NCBI GenBank assembly: GCA_019925095.2 | Contig: CM034413.1 | Span: 1,245,001 to 1,309,000, forward strand | Source of the DNA: Dendrolimus kikuchii | Taxonomy: Eukaryota > Arthropoda > Insecta > Lepidoptera > Lasiocampidae | Reading direction: 5' to 3' | Length of the DNA: 64,000 nucleotides | Part shown: piece after piece, positions 42,188 to 52,527 of the stretch | How the letters are laid out: every line of letters begins with the position of its first letter | Position numbering within the stretch: position 1 is the first letter of the stretch | Translations under genes and position numbers: made by a program | Notes under the pieces: model-generated | Databases searched by the model: none | What the model saw: the letters and a program-made list of their open reading frames with translations, nothing else | Told to the model about the DNA's origin: nothing

Positions 42188-42462
42188 AGACGAGTTCAGC
42201 AGACAAGTAGACGGCCCACGTCATGGAAAGCGGTTACTAGCGCCTATGGACACTTGCAACACCAAAGGTGCTACAACTGCGCTGCCGCTCTCTAAGGGGA
42301 GATTGGAGCCTGGCCACTAATGCCGGAACACAACTCAAGGTTATTATAGCAACATAATCTAGACCAGGGTTGGTAACTATCCAAACGGGCAAATACCCTA
42401 CCACCTGGCTGTGGGTTATTTTATCACTTCTTACGACATGTCACCCGGCCGCAGGAGATTAT
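42188..42462 (-). mobile_element. Retroposon D copy 17
   Basis: Begins GACGAGTTCAGCAGACAAG and ends CACCCGGCCGCAGGAG; the outermost sense head (GTGCAGGAACGG) is missing. Confidence 0.75.
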
Positions 42463-43138
42463 AGAAGCTCCAACCGGGATACGAATCCAAAATTCACCAC
42501 ATAATACAAGCTCTAGGAAATTGTATAAAATATACACTTAATTAAATTCAACTATCCTGAGGGAAGCAAAACATGAAACTCGTGCTGCAATAATACAGAA
42601 TGTTTCGCGTGTTAGTTAGAAACGCCATGAAACCAGCGGAATACACTTCTGTATTATTTCGACTATATTATCACTGAAGTTTAAATTTCATTGTTTTAAT
42701 TGTTTCAGCAATTTAGTGTTGGGTTACTACTGACTTTATAATGAACGCTTTTAGTGATTACACTGGTCTACAAGAAAAATGCGGTCTGTACTTTTGACCA
42801 GACCTATCTATTCTAATTGAAGAATACCTAAATGACAAAAATTCATTTACATAGCAGCTCGCTCCAACCTCTTATACTAAATTTTTATCTTGCCATGCTC
42901 GTAAGGAATTTGTGGAGACATATTGCAGCATAACATTTTAGCACGTCATGTCATTATTATAAGTACAATATTATTTTTCTTTCCTTCTATTGTCTTGGTC
43001 TTATTGAGTATGCATTGTTTGCTACAACTCCATTAATTCTTCAAAAAGTAATTCTGTAACATACTTCTGTAGAAAACTTATAAATAAAAAAGAATTTGAG
43101 ATATAAATAGAATATGAAATATAAAGAAAAACAATATT
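42463..43138. other. AT-rich unassigned sequence
   Basis: Nothing recognised. Confidence 0.4.
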
Positions 43139-43316
43139 TAGCTAGACGTGTTGCTGGGGAGTTTCTTGCCGCTTCTTCTCCTTTACAGCATCAACACGTG
43201 GCGAAGCGGTGTACATAGAATAGGAAGTAAAATTAATTTTAACTTACATGTATGACCTTAAAAAAGTGTTCTCCAGTGGAACTTATTTTGAATAAAAACT
43301 TTTGAATTTGAATGTA
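43139..43316 (+). mobile_element. Repeat F, best copy
   Basis: TTAGCTAGACGTGTTGCTGG, then GCCGCTTCTTCTCC, CACGTGGCGAAGCGGTGTAC, GTTCTCCAGTGGAACTTATT and a TTTTGAATTTGAATG tail. The repeated TTTGAA end marks the 3' terminus of a LINE family. Non-coding here. Confidence 0.6.
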
Positions 43317-43412
43317 TTTCGATGCGCTGAATCCGATTCGGGAGTCAGTGTATAGAAGTCTGTTGTTTGCGATATATGCAACTTTTTCATTTCCTTCAGA
43401 ACTCAATAAAAA

Positions 43413-44256
43413 CATAATAAAACTACGTTTTAACGGTTTTAAGTGCGGTATTAAGACCCCAAACCCAGCAAAAAGCAACTGCCAGAACTCAAGACACTGT
43501 GAGCTCTTTCTGTGTGCAACGGAAAACATACCAACTTGATTTATAATTTCTTTTTATTTTTCCTTCCACCCATTTCTTTTATTGCAGGATTTCAGGAGAC
43601 AGGCAGACGGCCCGCTTGATGGAAAGCGGTTACCGTCGCCTATGGACATTTGCAACACCAAAGGTGCTAGAAATGCGCTGCTGCTCTCTTAAGGGAGACT
43701 GGAACCTGGCCACTAATGCCGGAACACAACTCAAGGGTGTTATAGCGGCATACTCTACACTAGGGGTGGTAGCCATCCAGGCGGGTAAATACCCTACCAC
43801 CTGGTAAAAGCTTAACAAACACAGGGACAAATATATTTTTATTCCGGAAACTATCCCATTTTTCGGGATAAAAAGTATCCTATGTTCATTCTCGACATCG
43901 AAATATACTGAGTTTCAACCACCCATTTTAATATTATATAAAATTATTAGATCTAGGCATGTTTGTTAAAGTGATTCTTGCGCCGCTTCTTCTCTTCAAG
44001 CCACAACATGTTGCGAAGCGGTAGTAAATTAATATAGGCTCCCATAGAGTAAATAATAACCATAAACAAAATTAAAACTAAACAATTAAAATTAATAAGT
44101 TGGCGTTAGGCTAAATAAAACTTTAACAATACTCGTTGACACTTGACATCTTTGTCGTCCGTGATCACAGCCACTGAAAAGTGGCCGAAACGTTGGAATA
44201 ACACAAATCAAATAAATTACCGCGCTTAAAGTCATTAAAACGTAGTTTTATTGTAT
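43413..44256. mobile_element. Inverted-repeat element E2 with nested insertions
   Basis: Collinear with E1 (29340-29927) across TAAAACTACGTTTTAACGG, ACCCAGCAAAAAGCAACTGC, CTTCCACCCATTT, TAGGCATGTTTG and the right arm with GGCCGAAACGTTGGAATAA. The left arm has lost about 80 bp around the hairpin. A 343-bp insert splits it at CCACCCATTT, and solo LTR K2 interrupts its right end at GTAT; its last bases resume at 44791 (GTATACTACAAGTCGCG). Confidence 0.7.
43576..43918 (-). mobile_element. Retroposon D copy 18, chimeric insert in E2
   Basis: Direct repeats CCACCCATTT at 43566-43575 and 43919-43928 bracket the insert. On the minus strand it consists of about 114 bp resembling the Helitron-like V body (TATCCCGAAAAATGGGATAG, CTTTTTATCCCG) joined at 43804/43805 to D from CCAGGTGGTAGGG through to CCTGCAATAAAAG. 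One target duplication around both parts implies joint insertion. Confidence 0.65.
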
Positions 44257-44786
44257 TGTTACGAGCTACACAGGACTCGAATTAAAATGCCGTTAGAATC
44301 ACTATAGAATTTATTATAACTATACAAACACGTATAACATAGGTACAAATATAACTAGACACTACTAATACAAACTGCACGATTCAATAACACGCGCAAA
44401 GTCCGTCGCTATGTCGCTTGTCGAATGTACGTCTTACTCGTATCGTAATCCATGCTCGACTGCCCCTCTCCGCCTTGGGCCATTGCTTTATAATGCGCCG
44501 ATCCATACCTGCCAAGCTTCGACGCAATACAATAACAACAAGGATTAGTTCGACACTAATGACGGCCATAAAACAAGTACAATAAAATCGACTGCGTGCA
44601 CTGGTGCTTCCGAGAAACAGTAATTTGCACACCTGGCTAATTATTCCTCCGAATGGCCAACAAAGTTGAAAACAATAACAATTGGCTATTGTCTAATTGC
44701 AAATTTTAAATACGAAGCAAACAAAAGAACTCCGAATGCGGGAGTGGCAATAAACCATGTGCGCGTTTCTTTGTCGGTATGTAACA
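44257..44786 (-). mobile_element. Solo LTR K2
   Basis: TGTTACGAGC to GTATGTAACA, 530 bp, antisense to K1; the minus strand has TATAAAGCAATGGCC. A perfect 4-bp target duplication GTAT flanks it (44253-44256, 44787-44790), with E2 sequence on both sides. It is longer than K1 and K3, with extra sequence in the AATAAA-proximal half. Confidence 0.8.
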
Positions 44787-44821
44787 GTATGTATACTACA
44801 AGTCGCGAAAATTTATGAAAA

Positions 44822-45514
44822 TATGTCAATCAAATCAAATCAAATTTTTATTGTTCAAAACTTGGTTAAACAGTTGGCATATATGTTATAATATACACAT
44901 GTTTTGCTTACATAAGAGCATATAAATATTTATAATAAAATTAAATTTAAATAATATTAAATGAAATAAATGAAAAAAATACCGATAAAGGTAAGTCCTC
45001 ATTACATCATAACAACATAATATTATTATCAATCACACACGTCACTCTCCTTACATACGTCTAGTATAAAATTATCTCTATTGAATCTAAGAACATAAAA
45101 AGCTGCGAAATCACTAAATATATAAATACGAATCGAAAGCAAGTTTCATTAAATAGAATCCATTTATAATATTATAAAATTCTAAAAATTCCGTGTCTGT
45201 ACATTGAAGTTATTTAAAAAAGCAACAACTGAGATACACTGTCCAAACGCTCTGCCTACAGCTTACTATGGGCTCAGCTGTGCAATTTTTAAACCTAGCA
45301 AAAGCATTACAAAAAAATTACACTAGAGCTCAAAAAAATGTCATGAACTTGAATATGTCATTTCAAAACTAACTAACAAATTTATTATAATTATTGGGTG
45401 CGACATTATATTTTGATGCAGTCATTGCATATTTTAGCAAACACAATAAATACCTAGCAAGACAAGAAATGCACAAGAATTCATTTATAAAATTAATATC
45501 AGTTGCTATGTTTT
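44822..45514 (-). other. Probable LINE 3' untranslated end, otherwise unassigned
   Basis: Left end CAATCAAATCAAATCAAATT is a pentamer tail read on the minus strand, followed by AT-rich sequence with no codons I can assign. Confidence 0.35.
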
Positions 45515-45620
45515 GAAATTGAACAGCTGGGCTATGGCATCATATTTTGGGGCAACTCTTCCAATACAAATACTGTATTCTTAATGCAGAAACGCTGTAT
45601 ACGAGCAGTGTTCAATATAT
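45515..45620 (+). mobile_element. LINE reverse-transcriptase C-terminal fragment
   Basis: The plus-strand frame reads LGYGIIFWGNSSNTNTVFLM then QKRCIRAVFNI, the YG(I/L)I.WG.S....F.LQKK.IR.I motif of CR1/jockey-type LINEs. About 35 codons; both ends lost. Confidence 0.65.
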
Positions 45621-45666
45621 ATATATATAACTGACAGTTGTAAACCGCTATTTATAAAATATATCA

Positions 45667-45799
45667 GTGACCAGGTTCCCTTAAGAGGGCAGCAGCGCAT
45701 TTGTAGCATCTTTGGTGTTGCAAATGTCCATAGGCGATGGTAACCGCTTTCCATCAAGTGGGCCGTCTGCCTGTCTGCTGAACTCCTGCAATAAAAAAA
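45667..45799 (+). mobile_element. Retroposon D copy 19, 5'-truncated
   Basis: Starts GTGACCAGGTTCCC (CCAGTCT missing) and ends CTCCTGCAATAAAAAAAA. Confidence 0.8.
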
Positions 45800-46222
45800 A
45801 TATAGTTTACTTACTGTTCTATCGTTATATATTTTTTAAGTTACAATTGGTAATCCCGTGGGAATTCCTCTGGGAATGACGTAAAATGGCCAGATTTAAA
45901 AAAAACTCGAGTGTAATTATTTTCACTGATCCATAGCAAATTTTGTGTAATACCTATCCACCGTTACCAGTGCTAATTAGATTATTTAATACTAAGTCCA
46001 AGTAACGTACTGCGGCGCGATCGGCTTCCTTTAGCCGGCTTCACTCTGACAGCTCGGGGTTCGGTCTACCTATTTTGTTCGTCTAAGCTAAAAGGCAAAA
46101 CAAATTATCGAGTCGACACACGCGCTGCGGCTAAGCGCGTTCCCCAACTTATATTGTTCGCGGCCACAATATTCTTAATACGGTGTTTGTGTGGTCTCAT
46201 TGTTAGCGATATATTATATAAT
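45800..46222. other. Unassigned sequence with GC-rich patch
   Basis: 46010-46170 is GC-rich and not matched in the window; it could be unique. Confidence 0.3.
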
Positions 46223-46234
46223 TATTATTTATAA

Positions 46235-46360
46235 TAGACGAGCGTGCATGATAAGAGCTGTGAATGTCAAAGAAGCAAGTGAGGTGTGTAAGAATAAGCC
46301 TGAATGGCACTCTGTTGTTCGTGCCTACCCCGCAAGAGAACTGGCGTGAAGTTATGTATG
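46235..46360 (+). mobile_element. RTE-A copy 13, shortest
   Basis: Begins AGACGAGCGTGCATG and ends with only a single ATGTATG tail unit. Perfect duplication TATTATTTATAA at 46223-46234 and 46361-46372. Confidence 0.85.
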
Positions 46361-46372
46361 TATTATTTATAA

Positions 46373-46869
46373 CTGATATATACAGATAACTGATAAAGTT
46401 ATCAGTTTGATGGTTCAGTGAATTGCTAGTTTTGAGTTCATGAATTTCACACTTGGTAATTGGTCAATGAGCACGCTTTTACGTTTTGCTTTTTTTCACT
46501 GTTAAGTCCTTATATAATTTTATATGTAGTTATGTATTTTGTTATTCGTAATATAACTCAATATTTACTTTAATATCGTAGAAACAAGCTATTGTGGTTG
46601 AGAAATACAAAGCATTTTAGTTTTTTGATATTCAAGAAAAAAATATATGATTACTTAAAATGTAGGTAGTTTAAACTGGCTACACCTTACCATTTTTTTT
46701 TCTAAAATATATTAGTATTATGTTCTCGAGTTGATTAAAACTTAAATAAAAATATGAATATGGGATCTTAAAATTAATTACAATGACTCCTAATACAATT
46801 AAAGAAAAATTAACTTAGTTATTTTGTATTCTAACTATACTCCCTCAAGACTATAAGTAGAATACTAAG
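46373..46869. other. AT-rich unassigned sequence
   Basis: Nothing recognised. Confidence 0.4.
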
Positions 46870-47110
46870 CCTAGATCATCGTCTTCTATGGGTAAGGTGC
46901 CCAGAAGGCTAGCTACATTTCCTCGATGGGTCGCCATACTGATCCGTTGTCCGAGGTAGGCACCAGCCCCCTGATTACCTAAAGAGTCAATAAGTCATTT
47001 TCATAAATTTGGGTAGACACTTATGGCCTCAGAACTCCGCGTTTTAACAGCACACGGCACAAACATATAACTGTGAGGGTTGCATATTTGCGCCGTTTGA
47101 GTGATTTATA
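46870..47110 (-). mobile_element. LINE X copy 2, decayed
   Basis: The minus strand reads GAYLGQRISMATHRGNVASL then LGTLPIEDDDLG, matching copy 1 at 14286-14558. Upstream blocks are frameshifted. Confidence 0.6.
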
Positions 47111-47358
47111 ATAATGTGTGATGTGGAAGGCGAAATAATATTGCAAGGATCAATTTTATAAAAAGTGTGATAATGTCGTCACACCTGATATATATTAGTG
47201 TGGCCAGCCTAATCAATTAATCAGGCCAAATAATGCAACATATTATTTGTCGTAATTTTTATGCCTTACACAATAACAACACAAAAAGGAGTTGTTTTCA
47301 TGTAAATATGCTTTCCATTTTTTTATATGTCTGTCTCACCTGACGGTGAGTGGTGACG
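47111..47358. other. Unassigned sequence
   Basis: Nothing recognised. Confidence 0.3.
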
Positions 47359-47626
47359 CAGTCTAGGATGGAGCAAGCTTACCTAGAACATACCTGTTCA
47401 CTCGCGACTTGAAGACTTCAGGATTGTATTTCTCAGGAAAAACAGACTTACCTTCAAATACGCGCGAAATTATTTTCAGCAGTTTTGCTCTTATATAAAT
47501 CCGCTTCAAGCTCGAAGTGAGACCATACCCTACCCAACCAAGTCTGGTAAGCCAGTCAGCCGCTGGTAATCCTTTGATAAAGCCTATTATCATAGCAACG
47601 GATGAAAAAAGAAAAACCTCAGCCAA
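47359..47626 (-). mobile_element. Jockey/CR1-like LINE C-terminus
   Basis: The minus-strand frame ends ...[20 protein letters not shown] then GKLAPS and a stop, equivalent to [20 protein letters not shown] at 21450-21535. The preceding ~50 codons (TRLGWVGYGLTSSLKR) are only weakly family-like. Confidence 0.55.
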
Positions 47627-47845
47627 CTTTGGCCACCAACTCTCTTCATTAATTCCTTTATTATTAGAAGTTGTTTGTAATCTGTGGATTACATAAACGG
47701 TCCGACAATTTGTCTGTTCTGAGTATTCTTATTCAAAACCTTTTTTTTTAACCGACTTCAAAATTTTTACTGTATGTTTGTTAGAGGATTTCTCCGTCAA
47801 TTGTGGATCGATTTTAATTTTTTTGTCTTTATACGAAAGAGTATA

Positions 47846-47985
47846 CTCCTGAAGTGGTCCCATTGTCACCATGTTAGGATTTGATCAGCGAATCTCAGGA
47901 AAATCGAGAGAAACCTTAGTGGAAGAGCGCCAATACTTACCGAAAAGCAAACTTGTATACGGGTGCCAATAGTACAATTTCTACC
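47846..47985 (+). repeat. Repeat Y copy 2
   Basis: GTCCCATTGTCACCATGTTA, GGAAGAGCGCC, AAACTTGTATACGGGTGCC, ACAATTTCTAC; matches 38117-38242. A poly-T rich ACCGACTTCAAAA motif lies upstream near 47751. Confidence 0.5.
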
Positions 47986-48002
47986 GGCCCTTTTTTATAT
48001 AT

Positions 48003-48233
48003 TTTTTATTGCTGAAGCACAGCAGACAGGCTGACGGCTCATCTGTGATGGAAAGTAGTTACCGTCGCCTACGGACATAAGCAACACTAAAGGTGCTGCC
48101 AATGTGCTGTCGCCCTCGAAGAGAAACTGGAACCTGGCCACTGATGCCGGAACACAACTCAAGGTTGTTATGGCAGCATACTCTAGATCAGTAGTGGTAG
48201 CCATCCAGTCGGGCAAATGTCCTACCACCTGGT
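48003..48233 (-). mobile_element. Retroposon D copy 20, short-head form
   Basis: From ATTGCTGAAGCACAGCAG to CCTACCACCTGG, ending at the same internal point as copies 3 and 18. GTGATGGAAAG variant as in copy 4. Confidence 0.75.
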
Positions 48234-48281
48234 TTAATAAATTATTTAAAAAAACTATATTTACATTACGTAATATACATA

Positions 48282-48482
48282 ATCTTCTTAGACAAGATAG
48301 AAAATCAAATAACTTTGATCTAAGTAATTTTAAACTTTATTGTCAAATTTCAAAACAAAATTTTCTGTAGAACAGTCTGTTCTGTGACTTAGTTTGAAAA
48401 GGTAACAAGTACTTGCGGAATATTAAAATAAAACGAACCATTTGAAAACCGGTGAACATTTTCATACCACGATTGTACAAAA
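48282..48482 (+). repeat. Repeat J copy 2
   Basis: Matches 30375-30567 from AATCTTCTTAGACAAGATA to TTTTCATACCACGATTGTAC. Confidence 0.55.
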
Positions 48483-48505
48483 ATTTAAAATCGAGAAATA
48501 GATCA

Positions 48506-48690
48506 CCTAAATTCAAATTCAAATTTTTTATTCAAAATAAGTTCCACTAGAGAACACTTGAAGGTCGTACATATAAGTCAAAATTTAAATCTACTTCCTA
48601 TTCTATGTACACCGCTTCGCAACGTGTTATCGCTGTTTAAAGAAGAAGAAGCAGCAAGAAACTCCCCAGCAATACGTCTAGTTATTATTT
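48506..48690 (-). mobile_element. Repeat F copy
   Basis: AAATTCAAATTCAAATTTTT tail, AGTTCCACTAGAGAACACTT, CCGCTTCGCAACGTGTTATC, ACTCCCCAGCAATACGTC. Confidence 0.6.
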
Positions 48691-48729
48691 TTTCCCGGGC
48701 CTCATTTGAACCCTCAGACTTCGAATTTC

Positions 48730-49025
48730 TTTTATTGCATGAGATCAGCAGACAGGCAGACGGCTCACCTAATGGTAAGCGGTTACCATCGCCTAGCGAC
48801 ATTTGCAACACCAAATGCGCTGCTGCTCTCTTGAGGTAGTCTGCAACCTGGCCACTAATGCCGGAACACAATTCAAGCTTGTTATGGCGGCTTACTCTAG
48901 ACCAGGGGTGGTAGCCATCCAAATGGGCAGATACCCTACCACCTGGCTGTGGGTGGTTTTGTCGCCTCTTAAGACAGGCCGCCAGGCCGCAGGAAATCGT
49001 ATTCTTTCTCCGTTCCTGTACGGAA
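48730..49025 (-). mobile_element. Retroposon D copy 21, full length
   Basis: TTTTATTGCATGAGATCAGC to CCGTTCCTGTACGGAATA. A short internal deletion removes AGGTGCTACA. Confidence 0.85.
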
Positions 49026-49658
49026 TAAACCGAAAATGTTAAAGTAACACGTAAAATTTGAAATTGCGATGGTGTGTTGCATCACACGCAAACCTCATAG
49101 GTTTAAGTGGTGCCTTATTTGTATTTATGATGTAAATTTTTAATATAGATAAACAAATAAAAAAAAATAACTGCGGACCGAATTTAAACGATACTCTACA
49201 CAGATTTAGCTTGTATACCGAGTCAACACTCAGGATATATACAATTTACAAACACGTCGTCACAGCAACGCGTACGAAGTTTCCCTGGCACTAGTATTAA
49301 AAAATAAAAATCAATACCACACAAAAGTGTTCGAAGAGTTTTTCAATTTTGCAAAACGAAAAAATAAAACACAAAAACTTGTACGAGATGGTGGTAATAT
49401 CACGGAAATTTTACTTCGACTAGGCAAAGTTCCAAAATGCAAAATAGCTAAGCGTTTTCCAATGTGAAACTCAACTTAATGTTTAACGTAATAAGGTTGA
49501 TATTCTAAAAGGCATGTTAAGAATATGTTTACAATGTGCTTTTGCAACTATTATTTGCCTCACACAAAACTCGACAGAACTAGAAATTTTTATCATGAAG
49601 TTGAGAATTGTAACCTTACATTTCATGTCGAAACTTGAATGATATATTGTTAGTCTAG
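49026..49658. other. AT-rich unassigned sequence
   Basis: Nothing recognised. Confidence 0.4.
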
Positions 49659-50200
49659 AACTTCTAGGCGCTAAGAACCTCAGCCAGAAGGCCCAGCTCG
49701 CCGTACACAACGCGGTGCTGGTACCTACGCTCACGTATGGAAGCGAGAGTTGGGTATGGAAGAGAGAGCATGAAAGTAGAGTAAACGCGGTCGAGATGCG
49801 AGCGGAGTGACGCTCGCGGACCGCGTTCGTAATACCGAAGTAAGAAAGAGAGTTGGTCTGAAAGAGAGTGTCGGGGTGAAGGTAAGGAAAGGAATGCTCC
49901 GGTGGTTCGGACATGTAGAAAGAATGCATGATGAAAGAATGAATAAACAGATATACAATGCAAAAGTGGATGGATGCAGAAGTCGTGGAAGGCCACGACA
50001 CACTTTCCATGATCAAATTGATCGTGTACTAGCAGAAGGTGATGTTAGGAGCCTTAAGAACAGACGAGCGTGCATGACAAGAGTTATGAATGTCAAAGAA
50101 GCAAGTGAGGTGTGTAAGAATAAGCCTAAATGGCGCTCTGTTGTTCGTGCCTACCCCGCAAGGGAACTGGCGTGAAGTTATGTATGTATGTATGTATGTA
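49659..50200 (+). mobile_element. RTE-A copy 14, frameshifted by 16-bp deletion
   Basis: Encodes LLGAKNLSQKAQLAVHNAVL, TLTYGSESWVWKREHE and NAVEMRA. A 16-bp deletion at 49803 (between GAGC and GGAG, with GC microhomology) then shifts the frame. The downstream frame 49807-50175 is intact (VTLADRVRNTEVRK to RAYPARELA). (ATGT)n tail 50176-50200. Target duplication unclear, at most TAGAA. Confidence 0.85.
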
Positions 50201-50261
50201 GAATTTTAAATCAGTTATAAGTCACTTTATACTTAAAGTATAAATTTCGTAATTAATCGCT

Positions 50262-50745
50262 AATAATCTTGGAAGACCACAGGCCATGAAAATGGCCCGG
50301 ACATTTGGAGGGCTTGCGTGGGGCCATGGGGAGGCCGACACGTAGAGGCCCCTTGACAAGTTTAATGTAAATCTGGCGTGACACTGACCGGCGACTATCC
50401 CTGTCTACACCAAATAGTAATGCACCCAAGGACAAGCCCCGGCCAGTGTAGGACTATTGTGGGAAAAGAGGACAAAAAGTACCGGTCTAGCCCCAAAAAT
50501 GCCATAGAAGACAGGGGCAACATGGTTGTGAGTGGCTAAGTGGTTCACTGAAGCAACTTCTAACGTGATGCCATTTATCACTTCCACCCCTGGAGCTTGG
50601 GTCTTAGCTCTAGCGATCTCCACTCCGTGCCGGCCGGTTAAGGCCAGCACGGAGGCGGAGTCCTTGCCTTGGCCCTCGGAGTCAGGTACGAGGTGTCGCT
50701 ACTCACCTAAGGCTTCGCCACAAAGCCCCCCTGCGGGTATTGTAT
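50262..50745 (-). repeat. Repeat L copy 2, longest
   Basis: Minus-strand order: GGGGGGCTTTGTGGCGAAGC, CCGCCTCCGTGCTGGCC, GGAGATCGCTAGAGCTAAG, GTTGCCCCTGTCTTCTATGG, then AGTCCTACACTGGCCGGGGC and CATGGCCCCACGCAAGCCC, ending at GGCCTGTGGTCTT. About 110 bp present in copy 1 are deleted in the middle. Class unknown. Confidence 0.55.
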
Positions 50746-50939
50746 GGTATGTATTAAAATAAATACATTTAATTTTTATGTCCATATATGTATATATAAG
50801 TATATTCTAGTAGCATGTGCCTGCAAAACTTTTTCTCGTTGGAGAAAAAAGCTGCTAGATACCAAGATGCCGTGGTCTTTCAGATACTTGAAGGGAACTC
50901 CGGATTTATCAATTCAACAATATTACAATATTTCAGGTA

Positions 50940-51046
50940 TAGCAAAACTACGTTTTAACGGTTTTAAGCGCGGTAATTTATTTGATTTTTGTTATTCCGA
51001 CGTTTCGGCCACTTTTCAGTGGCCGTGATCACGGAAGACAAATAGA
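50940..51046 (-). repeat. Element E arm (hairpin-bearing)
   Basis: ACTACGTTTTAACGGTTTTA, GCGCGGTAATTT, TATTCCGACGTTTCGGCC, ACTTTTCAGTGGCC, GTGATCACGGAAGAC. Equivalent to the left arm of E1. The hairpin stem is perfect. Confidence 0.65.
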
Positions 51047-51106
51047 GATATTATTATAATTATAATAATGACATGACGTAATAATTTCTTAAGTTATCGC
51101 GACTTG

Positions 51107-51150
51107 TATATATAATAAAACTACGTTTTAACGGTTTTATGATATGACGT
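51107..51150. repeat. Element E terminus, outermost part
   Basis: GCGACTTGTATATATAATAA followed by ACTACGTTTTAACGG; cut short soon after. It lies about 60 bp from the preceding arm. Confidence 0.5.
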
Positions 51151-51178
51151 ACTAACATTTTTTTTATAAATACGACAC

Positions 51179-51490
51179 TTTTTTTTTGCAGGAGAGCAGC
51201 AGACGGGCAGACGGCCCACTTGATGGAAAGCCGTTACCATCGCGTATGAACATTTGCAACACCAAAGTTGCTACAAATGCGCTGCTGCTCTCTTACGGGA
51301 AACTGGAACCTGGTCACTAATGCCGGAGCACAACACTCAAGGTTGTTATGGCGTCATACTTTAGACCAGGGGTGGTAGCCATCCAGTCGGGCAAATGCCC
51401 TACCATCTGGCTGTGGGTTGTTAAGTCGCCTCTTACGACAAGCCGCCCGGCCGCAGGAAATTGTATTCTTTCTCCGTTCCTGCACGGATA
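51179..51490 (-). mobile_element. Retroposon D copy 22, full length
   Basis: TTTTTTTGCAGGAGAGCAGC to TCCGTTCCTGCACGGATA. Confidence 0.87.
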
Positions 51491-52062
51491 AAAAATTTTA
51501 CAATTCTGTAACAGATAAGGTATACTTGTAAAACCGGACTGCCAACTACCTGACACAACTAAAGCAACGACAAATAACTTGATGTAATATTCAAAACAAG
51601 GAAACAATATTAATTTGATTCGACGTCAACCAGCCACATATTTGAGCTCGGAATAACAATTAAACATGGCCGATGACAGCGAGCTATCCTCATAAACGCG
51701 AACCTGTCAGTTGTCAACTTGACAGCTGTCACCGTGACAGATGTCAGCCGGGATAGTATCCAGATTGCGGTGTCTCGTTGTGGGTTATTTTAACGTATTA
51801 TGTGGCTTTTAGAGTATTAATATTTTGAGGTATGAAATTGAGTGAATCTATTTGAATACTATTCTCAATTTTGTAAGGGTATGGAGGTTTGGTTTGAAAT
51901 TTGAGAAAAAAATGGGATTCCGTTGTGTTTTTTTACCGATCGATAGCAAATTTTATGTAATAAATTGTGTGATATTTATTATCACGGGAATCTCGCAGAA
52001 ATTTTCCCGGGAGCAGTTTGAAGTAGTTTGGGTCATAAAAATTAGCTTATTCCGATTCATAT
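51491..52062. other. Unassigned sequence with clustered TGACAG words
   Basis: 51706-51751 holds CTGTCAGTTGTCAACTTGAC followed by AGCTGTCACCGTGACAG, overlapping inverted half-sites. Nothing coding recognised; the frame 51852-52265 runs into retroposon D. Confidence 0.35.
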
Positions 52063-52360
52063 CCGTGCTGGAACGGAGAAAGAATACAATTTCCTGCGGC
52101 CTGGCGGTCTGTCGTAAGAGGCGACTAAACAACCCACAGCCAGGTGGTAGGGTATTTGCGTGGTCGCCATCCCGTAGAGTATGCCGCCATAACAACCTTG
52201 TGTTGTGTTCCGGCATTAGTGACCAGGTTCCAGTCTCCCTTAAGAGAGCAGCAGCGCATTTGTAGCACCTTTGGTGTTGCAAATGTCCATAGACGATGGT
52301 AACCGCTTTCCATCAAGTGGGCCGTCTGCCTGTCTGCTGAACTCCTGCAATAAAAAAAAC
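52063..52360 (+). mobile_element. Retroposon D copy 23
   Basis: CATATCCGTGCTGGAACGG to CTCCTGCAATAAAAAAAA. About 20 bp are deleted in the CCCGACTGGATGGCTACC block. Confidence 0.85.
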
Positions 52361-52527
52361 ACAGTTTTCACTAAAACGATAGTTTACTTTCGTTTTAAAT
52401 GCTGTTGTATTTTGTGTTCCGAGAGTCTCGTAGGAATTTCAAGTCGAGCGTGGATGAAGTCGCGGGCATATCCGAGTGAAATAATAAAACTATTTTATAT
52501 TTCATAGTGTGGTTGACACATACAGGG

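Noticed and set aside
48104..48370. 88-codon frame across D20 and repeat J
   Set aside because: It joins two unrelated repeats; only the repeat J part might derive from a LINE ORF.
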